This document shows positions 1 to 6,447 of a stretch of 17,881 nt of DNA, piece after piece. A program made the position numbers and the translations under genes. The stretch is from Candidatus Altarchaeum sp. (lineage in GTDB: Archaea > Altiarchaeota > Altiarchaeia > Altiarchaeales > Altiarchaeaceae), in contig JAGTWP010000027.1 in the NCBI GenBank assembly GCA_018260755.1, forward strand, positions 1 through 17,881. The letters run 5' to 3'. The notes beneath the pieces are model-generated. The model had not been told where the DNA came from. It worked only from the letters and a program-made list of their open reading frames with translations, and ran no database searches. The stretch's first letter is position 1; every line of letters begins with the position of its first letter.

Positions 1-3
1 TAA

Positions 4-55
4 CAAATATAATTTATAACAAATATAATTAATCACTCTTTAAGAAATATGAGCC
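4..55 (+). repeat. Left copy of a 52-bp inverted repeat shared by both window ends
   Basis: Positions 4-55 match the reverse complement of 17805-17856 at 51 of 52 bases; the single mismatch is at position 44. The element contains a 13-base unit (aacaaatataatt) twice in tandem at a 16-base period (2-14 and 18-30), followed by a less repetitive half ending in gagcc. It lies directly upstream of the promoter of fdhA. No transposase or integrase is encoded between the copies. It could be a dispersed repeat that broke the assembly, a terminal inverted repeat, or a regulatory element. Confidence 0.85.
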
Positions 56-60
56 AAAAT

Positions 61-70
61 TTTTATAAAT
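61..70 (+). promoter_or_regulatory. TATA-like box of the fdhA gene
   Basis: The sequence ttttataaat is centred about 25 bases before the fdhA ATG, the spacing expected between an archaeal TATA box and its transcription start. Transcription would then begin at or just before the ATG, giving a leaderless mRNA. No ribosome-binding site is visible before the ATG, which agrees with this. Confidence 0.5.
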
Positions 71-89
71 TTAAATTTCAATCTTAAAA

Positions 90-3000
90 ATGGAAAAATT
101 AAAAACAAAAACTAAGAAAACCGAAAACGGTTTTGAGATTACTAGAAGAAACTTCTTAAAAATAGGTGGTGCTGTTACAGCAGGAATTGCTGTTTCTAAT
201 ACTGTCGGAGCAAGTGAAACAAAAAAAAAGGACTCCAAAACCTCTCCGGGAATTGAAGGAAAAATTTTTCATTCAGTTTGTCCGTATTGTGCTGTCGGAT
301 GCGGGATGAAAATTTATGTTAAAGATAATAAAGTTATTCATATAGAAGGAGATGAAGAAAACCCGATAAGCAGGGGGAGTTTATGCAGCAAAGGTAATGC
401 GGCAATTCAGCTGATATACAATGATTTCAGAGTTAAAAACCCGTCAAAAAAATCCGGAAACGGAGAATGGGAAAAAATTTCGTGGAATGATGCATATAAT
501 GAAATTTCTGAAAAATTAAAAGCGATAAAGACTAAATATGGACCGGATGCAATTGGATTTTATGGATGCTCTTACGCTACAAATGAAGAGGACTATATGA
601 TTCAAAAAATTGCAAGAATACTTGGTACAAACAATATAGAACATCAGGCAAGAAAATGTCACGCTTCAACTGTTAGTGCCTTAAGCCCTTCATTTGGAAG
701 AGGTGCGATGACAAATCACTGGGTGGATATTAAAAATGCCAAATGTATTTTTATTATCGGAAGCAATATTGTTGAAAATCATCCCGTTGGATTTCAGTGG
801 GTTATGGAAGCAAAAGAAAAGAATGAGGCAAAAATTATTGTTGCAGATCCAAGATATACAAAAACAGCAAATAAGTCAGATATTTACCTTCAGAATCGCC
901 CCGGAACAGACATTGCATTAATAAACGGGATATGTAAAGAAATAATTGAAAACAAATGGTATGATGAGACATATTTAATGAACAGGACAAATACGCCTTT
1001 CCTGTTAAAAGAAAATAAATTAATTGAAATAAATATAAGTGCATTAGTGGACAACAAAGGAATAAAGATAAGGTCAGGTAATGGAAATGATAAAGTAAAA
1101 ATAACAATAACCGGAAAGGATGAGAATGGAAAAGATGTAAAAGAAGAAATTTATTTGGATGGAAAAAATTTTGTATCTCCAAAAAATAAATTTTCTTTTG
1201 TAAGTAAAATAGAAAATGAAAAGGCGTCGGGAGAGGTGGAAATTTTTGATGAGAATGACAAAGAAATTTCAAAGATTCCCGCAGGTGTAAAGGTCTATGG
1301 GGACTGTTATGGAGCTTATGCAGGTGTTTTTACAGCAGATGAAATGAAGACAAATAAAGATACAATATTCAGCAAGCTTGTTGAAAATGTTTCTTCCTAT
1401 ACTTTGGAAGAGGTTGAGAAAATTACATGGGTAGAAAAGGAAAAGATAAGGCAAATTGCCGAAACACTTGCAAAAAACAAACCGGCAACTATTTTATATT
1501 CGATGGGCGCAACACAGCATACAACAGCCGTGCAATATATAAGAAGTTATGCTGTTTTGCAGTTGCTTTTAGGAAATATTGGTGTTCCCGGGGGCGGAAT
1601 CAATGCAATGAGAGGAATCAGTAATGTTCAGGGAGCAACTGATCTGGGATTATGTCACATATTGCCCGCTTATTTATCGGTTCCGCAAAAAGATCAGAAA
1701 TTAGATAATTACTGGAGTTCATTTGGAAAAGCACGACTCGGGAAATTCAAGCAAAATGAAATTTTTAATATCCTAACAGACAATTTTCCGGAAGATAAAT
1801 TTTCGGGACACAAAGGTGGAAACGGAATGGGGTTGTGGGGAATAAATTATGAACAATTGCCAAAAGGAAACGGATATAGCAGCCAGGTTATGCTTAGAAA
1901 GGCAAAAGAAGGAGCAGTAAAAGCATTGGTAATATTCGGAGAAAATCCTATGGTTTCATCTCCGAATTTAAAAATAGTTAAAGAGGCATTCAAAAATTTA
2001 GAATTGCTCGTTGTCGTGGATATTTTTGAATCGGAAAGTGCAGCATCAGGAAGAAATGAAAACAGTTCTACATATTTATTGCCTGCAAGCACATTTGCAG
2101 AAAAAGCAGGGAGTGTAACTAATAGCGGAAGATGTGTTCAGTGGAGATACAAAGCAATAGAGCCATTGTATGAGTCAAAACCGGATTTGGAAATTTTGAT
2201 AAATTTTGGGAAGAACTTATATGAAAAAGGTGTTTTAAATTTTGATACAAATAAATTTAACAACTGGCAGGAAGCATTCAATTACGTGTTCAACTATGGA
2301 TATTCTCCGGATAATATCAGCTTTGATGATGAAATAGTTAGTGAAAATGTGTTGAAGGAAGTAGCAAAGTGCTGCTGGATTTATGATGTAATTGGAAAAT
2401 ATGCAGGTGTGATTGAAACAAGAAGCACAGATGAATTTGGCGATGAAGTAATAAATAAGGGAACAAATTATGCAAAGAGAAGAGACAATATCAGCGATAA
2501 CGGAGAAGGTGTTTATCCTGGGTGGGGATGGACGTGGCCGGTAAACAGGCATGTTTTATATTATGTTCATCCGGAAAAAGGAAAAAATCTGGAAATTCAA
2601 TATAAATTTAAGGACGATACATACAGGCCAAACAAAAAGGGCTCATACGTTATTCCGAACGATGGATTTTTGACAAAAGAAGGTGTTGCGGCGTTGGCTG
2701 CATTAACTTCAACTTTGAAAGACGGATTTCTGCCAAAACACATGGAACCAATAGAATCGCCTTATCCAGATTTATCTAAAAAGTATCCTCCTTATGTGAA
2801 ATTTGATACTGACACAAAGAAAAACACGAGCAATGTAGGAGAACTTGAAATTGGAGATGTTAATGAATTTCCTTATGTTTTAACAACTTTCCGGCTATTA
2901 GAACATATGCTTGCGGGACAAACAACAAGAAATATCCCTTATTTGGTTGAATTAGAACCCGAGCCATTTTGTGAAATTAATGAGAAATTAGCAAATGAAA

Positions 3001-3233
3001 AAGGAATAAAGAATGGTGATTATGTGAAAATTTCAACGAAAAGGGGAAGTGTTAAAGTCAGGGCAAGAGTTAATGGAAGAGTTAATGAAAAGACAATAGC
3101 TGTTACATGGCACTGGGGATTTAAGGGCTTATCAACAGGTGATTCTGCAAATTACCTAACAATAGATGCAGTTGACCCAAATGCAAGCATTCCTGAATAT
3201 AAAGTCGGGTTGTGCGATATTGAAAAGGTATAA
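90..3233 (+). CDS. fdhA: Formate dehydrogenase catalytic (alpha) subunit, Tat-exported, molybdopterin type
   Basis: This is a 1047-residue molybdo/tungsto-bis-pterin oxidoreductase of the FdnG/FdoG type, expected to oxidise formate to CO2. A Tat signal is clear: TRRNFLK at residues 18-24 followed by a hydrophobic stretch to about 38, so the enzyme should face outside. A [4Fe-4S] site is formed by C64, C67, C71 and C99, followed by the conserved SKG. The active-site segment has Cys190-His191 and then FGRGAMTNHW, as in formate dehydrogenases; the catalytic residue is a TGT cysteine, not TGA selenocysteine. Residues about 290-410 hold a lineage-specific, beta-rich insertion. The C-terminal molybdopterin-dinucleotide domain occupies about 900-1047 (TFRLLEHMLAGQTTRN at its start). 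It is followed after 29 bases by its Fe-S partner. Formate as substrate is inferred from family resemblance and is well supported; Mo versus W cannot be told. Confidence 0.93.
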   Translation: MEKLKTKTKKTENGFEITRRNFLKIGGAVTAGIAVSNTVGASETKKKDSKTSPGIEGKIFHSVCPYCAVGCGMKIYVKDNKVIHIEGDEENPISRGSLCSKGNAAIQLIYNDFRVKNPSKKSGNGEWEKISWNDAYNEISEKLKAIKTKYGPDAIGFYGCSYATNEEDYMIQKIARILGTNNIEHQARKCHASTVSALSPSFGRGAMTNHWVDIKNAKCIFIIGSNIVENHPVGFQWVMEAKEKNEAKIIVADPRYTKTANKSDIYLQNRPGTDIALINGICKEIIENKWYDETYLMNRTNTPFLLKENKLIEINISALVDNKGIKIRSGNGNDKVKITITGKDENGKDVKEEIYLDGKNFVSPKNKFSFVSKIENEKASGEVEIFDENDKEISKIPAGVKVYGDCYGAYAGVFTADEMKTNKDTIFSKLVENVSSYTLEEVEKITWVEKEKIRQIAETLAKNKPATILYSMGATQHTTAVQYIRSYAVLQLLLGNIGVPGGGINAMRGISNVQGATDLGLCHILPAYLSVPQKDQKLDNYWSSFGKARLGKFKQNEIFNILTDNFPEDKFSGHKGGNGMGLWGINYEQLPKGNGYSSQVMLRKAKEGAVKALVIFGENPMVSSPNLKIVKEAFKNLELLVVVDIFESESAASGRNENSSTYLLPASTFAEKAGSVTNSGRCVQWRYKAIEPLYESKPDLEILINFGKNLYEKGVLNFDTNKFNNWQEAFNYVFNYGYSPDNISFDDEIVSENVLKEVAKCCWIYDVIGKYAGVIETRSTDEFGDEVINKGTNYAKRRDNISDNGEGVYPGWGWTWPVNRHVLYYVHPEKGKNLEIQYKFKDDTYRPNKKGSYVIPNDGFLTKEGVAALAALTSTLKDGFLPKHMEPIESPYPDLSKKYPPYVKFDTDTKKNTSNVGELEIGDVNEFPYVLTTFRLLEHMLAGQTTRNIPYLVELEPEPFCEINEKLANEKGIKNGDYVKISTKRGSVKVRARVNGRVNEKTIAVTWHWGFKGLSTGDSANYLTIDAVDPNASIPEYKVGLCDIEKV

Positions 3234-3262
3234 ATTTAAAAAATTATTTAAAAATTTAAAAA

Positions 3263-4015
3263 ATGACAAAGTCCCTATTGATTGATTTGAGTAAATGTAC
3301 TGGGTGTAGATCCTGTACTGTGGCATGCAAGAGCTGGAACAAATTAGAGCCAAGAATAGAAAACAGGAATCAGGATGAAATAAGAAAGGCGGTTGAAAAG
3401 GCAAAAGGTACGGATAAATTTAGTGACAATGAATTTACCTACATACACGAAAAAGACATTAGAAATTTTTATAAAAGACAGTGTATGCATTGTGATGACC
3501 CTCAATGTGTAAAGAATTGTCCCACCCATGCGATAGTAAAATATGATAACGGTGCGGTTGTGGTAGATAAAGAAAAATGCGAAGGTGTCGGATTATGTGC
3601 ACAGGTCTGTCCTTTTGGTGTTCCGGTTATGGGTGAAGATAAAAAGCCAGTAAAATGCACTTTGTGCTATGACAGGATTACGCAAAATCCCGTGTTAGAA
3701 CCAGCTTGTGTGAAAGCATGCCCTTCAAAGGCATTAAAATTCGGTGATATTGATGAAATGAAACAATATGCATCTAAATACAAGTATGTTTATGGCGGAG
3801 GAGTAAATGACAGCTATAATTCATCTGTAATTTACGCTTCAAATATACCTTTTGAAGAAATTGACTTTAAAGTAGCAGAGGTTCACAACATAGCAAATGT
3901 TTTAGATGCGATTAAGCACCCTGTTGGTGTTTTAAGTATATTAGGGGGAGCTGCATTAGTCGGATTAAAAATTTATGGTGATAGAAAGAAAAAGGTGCAG
4001 GAAGGTGAAAAATAA
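3263..4015 (+). CDS. fdhB: Formate dehydrogenase iron-sulfur (beta) subunit, four-cluster ferredoxin type
   Basis: This 250-residue protein should carry electrons from FdhA through a chain of Fe-S clusters. Four cysteine groups are visible: C12, C15, C18 and C22; C74, C77, C82 and C86; C106, C112 and C116; C132, C135, C149 and C153. The third group reads CEGVGLCAQVCP, so the second ligand, expected at residue 109, is valine. That suggests a [3Fe-4S] cluster, as seen in NarH-type subunits where the same ligand is lost to Trp. Residues about 219-237 form one hydrophobic segment before a Lys-rich tail, resembling the C-terminal membrane helix of FdnH. There is no signal peptide, so export would be as a complex with the Tat-bearing FdhA. 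Its ATG follows the fdhA stop by 29 bases and the two are probably co-transcribed. Confidence 0.9.
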   Translation: MTKSLLIDLSKCTGCRSCTVACKSWNKLEPRIENRNQDEIRKAVEKAKGTDKFSDNEFTYIHEKDIRNFYKRQCMHCDDPQCVKNCPTHAIVKYDNGAVVVDKEKCEGVGLCAQVCPFGVPVMGEDKKPVKCTLCYDRITQNPVLEPACVKACPSKALKFGDIDEMKQYASKYKYVYGGGVNDSYNSSVIYASNIPFEEIDFKVAEVHNIANVLDAIKHPVGVLSILGGAALVGLKIYGDRKKKVQEGEK

Positions 4016-4065
4016 AATTAAAATTAAAAGATAAAATTTAAAATAATTTCGCTAACGCTCAAACA

Positions 4066-4075
4066 TTTATAAAAA
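4066..4075 (+). promoter_or_regulatory. TATA-like box before the four-helix membrane protein gene
   Basis: tttataaaaa lies about 25 bases before the ATG at 4093, again placing the predicted start of transcription at the start codon. The 77-base gap after fdhB and this box suggest the membrane protein gene can be transcribed on its own as well as with fdhAB. Confidence 0.4.
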
Positions 4076-4092
4076 TCTATAAAATTTTTAAA

Positions 4093-4524
4093 ATGGATAT
4101 AGATAAAATTTTACTTTGGGGACTCATAATAAGCAGTGCAGTAATTATAATTGTAAGTATTCAGCCATACATTTTGGGAACAGAGCCAACAATTCCCGGA
4201 ACAGGAATGATAGTAAAGATATTTTCTATAATATTGGGCATTCTGTTTGTAGTAGGGGTTGTTTATGTTATAAAAAACAAAACATGGAAAAAATATAAAG
4301 GCATGACATTGTTTGCCTACGCACTTGGGATGCTTTCAATTGCATTTCTGTTGTTTACTGGGTTGCTTGTCGGAAATTATTCCGGATTTCTTCCGGCAAG
4401 TGTGGATCTTTCTCAGTCAATTGATCAAATTTTAATTCCGTTGAGGACGATAAGCATATATTTTGCGATTGCCGGAATAATAATGCTTTTAAGTGTAATA
4501 TTGAAGCCCTCTTTGCGAACTTAA
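4093..4524 (+). CDS. Four-helix membrane protein next to fdhAB, possible membrane partner
   Basis: I do not recognise a family. The 143-residue protein has four hydrophobic segments at about 6-28, 39-61, 71-94 and 115-137, short basic loops (KNKTWKKYK at 61-69) and no signal peptide. It follows fdhB by 77 bases in the place where formate dehydrogenase operons usually carry the haem-b gamma subunit. It contains no histidine at all, so it cannot hold the bis-histidine b-type haems of FdnI. It also lacks cysteine, so it binds no Fe-S cluster by Cys. It might be a structural anchor, a quinone-site subunit without haem, or simply an unrelated neighbour. A role with FdhAB is inferred only from position. 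Confidence 0.8.
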   Translation: MDIDKILLWGLIISSAVIIIVSIQPYILGTEPTIPGTGMIVKIFSIILGILFVVGVVYVIKNKTWKKYKGMTLFAYALGMLSIAFLLFTGLLVGNYSGFLPASVDLSQSIDQILIPLRTISIYFAIAGIIMLLSVILKPSLRT

Positions 4525-4567
4525 AAATTTAAAGAAAATTGTGGGACGACTGAGAAATTTAAGTCCA

Positions 4568-4616
4568 TTTAAATAAAATTCCCCGTTTAAATAAAATTCC
4601 ATTTAAATAAAATTTC
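4568..4616 (+). promoter_or_regulatory. Triplicated TATA-like element upstream of the IscU gene
   Basis: The 15-base unit tttaaataaaattcc occurs at 4568-4582 and 4586-4600, and at 4602-4616 with ttc at the end. Spacing is 18 and then 16 bases. Each copy resembles an archaeal TATA box; the third lies about 25 bases before the ATG at 4631 and is the best placed to act as the promoter. Confidence 0.5.
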
Positions 4617-4630
4617 AAATGTCTTAAAAG

Positions 4631-5113
4631 ATGTATTCAAAAAAAGTAATGGAACATTTTATGAATCCAAGGAATACTGGAGAAATTGAGAATGCAGATG
4701 GTGTCGGAATTGCTGGAAATATGATATGTGGAGATGTGATGCAGATGTTTATAAAAGTGAATAAAAGTGCTGACGGCAATGTTCATAACCCTAACCATGA
4801 CCTTATAGAAGACATAAAATTTAAAACAATGGGATGTGCTGCTGCAATTGCAACTTCTTCAATGATAACAGAAATTGCAAGAGGAAAAACCATAGGAGAA
4901 TCCTTAAAGATAACAAAGGCGGATGTTGCGGAGGCACTTGACGGATTACCTCCGATAAAAATGCACTGCTCAAATTTGGCATCGGATGCGCTGACAGAGG
5001 CAATATATGATTATTTTTCAAAAAACAAATATGAAATTTCAGAAGGACTTAAAAACGCACACGAAAGAATAAAAAAGGAAAGAGATTATGCGGAAAGTAT
5101 AGGGGAAAAATAA
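4631..5113 (+). CDS. iscU: IscU/NifU-type iron-sulfur cluster scaffold
   Basis: The 160-residue protein is an IscU/NifU N-terminal-type scaffold on which [Fe-S] clusters are built before transfer to target proteins. All expected ligands are present: C33 with D35 (MICGDV), C69 (TMGCAA), and H112-C113 in PPIKMHCSNLA. The first residues (YSKKVMEHFMNPRNTG) are typical of the family. A short insertion at about 44-60 (NKSADGNVHNPNHDLIE) and a charged C-terminal tail of about 25 residues extend it beyond the usual ~130 residues. No cysteine desulfurase (IscS/NifS) is nearby, so the sulfur source must be elsewhere. It stands alone on the plus strand; the decayed transporter gene starts 19 bases later. 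Supplying clusters to FdhAB is a plausible but unproved link. Confidence 0.92.
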   Translation: MYSKKVMEHFMNPRNTGEIENADGVGIAGNMICGDVMQMFIKVNKSADGNVHNPNHDLIEDIKFKTMGCAAAIATSSMITEIARGKTIGESLKITKADVAEALDGLPPIKMHCSNLASDALTEAIYDYFSKNKYEISEGLKNAHERIKKERDYAESIGEK

Positions 5114-5132
5114 ACCTCAATAAAAATGTAAA

Positions 5133-5534
5133 ATGTCTGTTGCATGGATTTATTTAATTTCGGCAATACTTTTGAGGTTGCAGGGACAACATATATGAAA
5201 TTTAGCGATGGTTTTACAAAAATTTTGCCTTCGGCCATGATGTTTGTACTTTAGGGGGGAAGTTTCATTGCTTTAACTTATGCAGTCAAAACCATTGATA
5301 TTATTCTTGCTTACGCTGTGTGGGCTGCTGTCGGGATTATCCTTATAGCAATTATCGGAATACTTTATTTTAAGGAGCAGGTAACTGCATTAAAGGTTGT
5401 ATTTATCGAATTAATTATTATAGGTGTTGTCGGATTGTATTTATCGGATTAATTATTATAGGTGTTGTCGGATTGTATTTATCGGATTAATTATTATAGG
5501 TGTTGTCGGATTGTATTTAAGCGGAACACAGTGA
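5133..5534 (+). pseudogene. Broken small multidrug resistance (SMR/EmrE-like) transporter
   Basis: Reading across lesions gives a recognisable ~105-residue SMR four-helix drug/cation exporter: MSVAWIYLISAIL, then a frameshift to EVAGTTYMKFSDGFTKILPS, then TYAVKTIDIILAYAVWAAVG and finally LYLSGTQ. The membrane-embedded Glu (first helix, codon at 5174) is present only in the shifted frame. Lesions: one base lost in the T run at 5170-5173; a TAG at 5252-5254 where Tyr is expected before GGS; and a 38-bp unit present three times near the 3' end (5409-5522), which shifts the frame again. Base use matches its neighbours, so it looks like a native gene that decayed recently. The homopolymer lesion alone could be sequencing error, but the stop and the tandem repeat make true inactivation likely. 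Confidence 0.85.
5409..5522 (+). repeat. 38-bp tandem repeat, three copies, inside the SMR pseudogene
   Basis: Units are 5409-5446, 5447-5484 and 5485-5522. The first differs from the second at its first base, and the last differs in its final bases (aagc versus atcg). A short sequence ttgtattta precedes the array at 5397-5405 and recurs at the end of each unit, so replication slippage between these short matches explains the expansion. Because 38 is not divisible by three, each added unit breaks the reading frame. Confidence 0.95.
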
Positions 5535-5662
5535 AATTAGAGATATTTGGGAAAAATAAATGTCCGTTTTTAAATTTCCTTTTTAAATTTAAATATAAAA
5601 TTTTGTAATTATTTGATGTTAAGATAATAAATTTTAAAACAAATAAATTAAATAAAATCAAA

Positions 5663-6076
5663 ATGGCAATCGAAATAAAAGTAAGGGAGATAATGAAAAA
5701 GGACTTTGTAAAAATTGAAAAGGATGCAACTCTGATGGATGCGGCAATTAAAATGTATGAAAATCGTATTGGAAGTTTGATAGTTGAACCGAGTGAAAAC
5801 AGGGAACCTTTTGGAATTATAACCGGAAAGGATATTATTAAAGCGTATGCGGATGACAAACTTTTGAACAAAATAAAGGTTGGCGAAATCTCGTCTTCTC
5901 CGCTGGCGATTGTATCACCGGGAATGCCTATAAAATATGCTGCAAAACTGATGAAAAAAATAAATTTAAAGCATCTTGCCGTATTCAACGGAATAGATAT
6001 AGTCGGAGTGATGTCAAATGCAGATATAGTTGATGCAATAGCCGCAGAGGAAAAGAAAAGGGGAAGGAGCAAATAA
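5663..6076 (+). CDS. Two-CBS-domain protein
   Basis: The 137-residue protein consists only of two CBS domains, at about residues 7-66 and 72-129, followed by a basic tail (EEKKRGRSK). Typical features are VREIMKKDFVKIEKDATLMD at the start of the first domain and GIITGKDIIKAY and GVMSNADIVDAI closing the two domains. Such pairs bind adenine nucleotides or related ligands in the cleft between the domains and act as sensors, but the partner cannot be read from the sequence. It stands alone on the plus strand after the SMR pseudogene; its ATG follows an A-rich leader (tcaaaATG). Stand-alone CBS pairs are very common in archaea. The family call is sure and the specific role unknown. Confidence 0.92.
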   Translation: MAIEIKVREIMKKDFVKIEKDATLMDAAIKMYENRIGSLIVEPSENREPFGIITGKDIIKAYADDKLLNKIKVGEISSSPLAIVSPGMPIKYAAKLMKKINLKHLAVFNGIDIVGVMSNADIVDAIAAEEKKRGRSK

Positions 6077-6280
6077 TTTTGGGAAATTTAGATGTGTTTT
6101 TGGGGTTGACTAATTTTTACCCGTAAGGTATTTTTCTTTTCATCAGTAAAATTTTGTCTATGTATAATAAATGGTTTCCAAGAGAGGGTTCGACTGGATT
6201 TTAACGATTATTTAAATATTTAATGTTTAAAATTTAATTATTTATGAAAATTTTCAATCGTAAATTTTTGTTTAAATAAA
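6077..6280 (+). other. Intergenic region between the CBS gene and the zinc-finger gene
   Basis: No coding sequence is visible. The first part is unusually G-rich and T-rich for this genome (runs around 6081-6110). The last 70 bases are A/T-rich and should contain the promoter of the zinc-finger gene; ttatttatgaaaa at 6238-6250 is a possible TATA region. As this stretch and the small gene lie directly upstream of the CRISPR array, any array leader must be in or near here. Confidence 0.4.
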
Positions 6281-6436
6281 ATGGCGCGAACTTGTCCTCG
6301 CTGTGGTGGAAAGGGAACTATTACCTGTCCACGTTGCGAGGGAAGCGGAACTATCGGACCAATATTTAGTACTTGCGAAAGATGCGATGGTCGAGGTGTA
6401 GTCACATGCCCAATATGCGACGGCTCGGGCGAATAG
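6281..6436 (+). CDS. 51-residue DnaJ-type zinc-finger protein (four CxxCxGxG motifs)
   Basis: The small reading frame starts at ATG 6281 after aataaa and ends at TAG 6434-6436. It holds four motifs of the DnaJ cysteine-rich domain in order: CPRCGGKG (5-12), CPRCEGSG (16-23), CERCDGRG (32-39) and CPICDGSG (43-50). In DnaJ/Hsp40 the first and fourth motifs bind one zinc ion and the second and third another, and the same pairing is possible here. There is no J-domain or substrate-binding domain, so the protein is a bare zinc module of nearly the minimum size. Codon use (CGC, CGA, GCG, GGC) is more GC-rich than in the neighbours, which may reflect the Cys/Gly/Arg content or transfer. Its stop lies 11 bases before the first CRISPR repeat. 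Function is unknown; redox, protein-disulfide or RNA-binding roles are possible. Confidence 0.85.
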   Translation: MARTCPRCGGKGTITCPRCEGSGTIGPIFSTCERCDGRGVVTCPICDGSGE

Positions 6437-6447
6437 ATATGTGAAGC

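Noticed and set aside
657-659. Selenocysteine at the FdhA active site
   Set aside because: The codon is TGT (Cys), and the frame has no in-frame TGA, so no recoding is needed.
835-1272. 145-residue minus-strand frame inside fdhA
   Set aside because: Composition (many F, L, H, S) is that of an antisense shadow and it lies wholly within the well-supported fdhA frame.
5252-5254. TAG in the SMR gene as a pyrrolysine codon
   Set aside because: The position should be Tyr before GGS in this family, and the gene has two other inactivating lesions, so a plain stop is more likely.
5494-6072. 192-residue open frame on the minus strand opposite the CBS gene
   Set aside because: It is a low-complexity hydrophobic shadow of the CBS protein, which has a clear family match in the other strand.
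6181-6205. Stretch gggttcgactggatt resembling the 5' part of a tmRNA or a tRNA T-loop
   Set aside because: No paired acceptor or T-stem could be found on either side, no tag frame is present, and tmRNA is not expected in archaea. Chance similarity is the better explanation.
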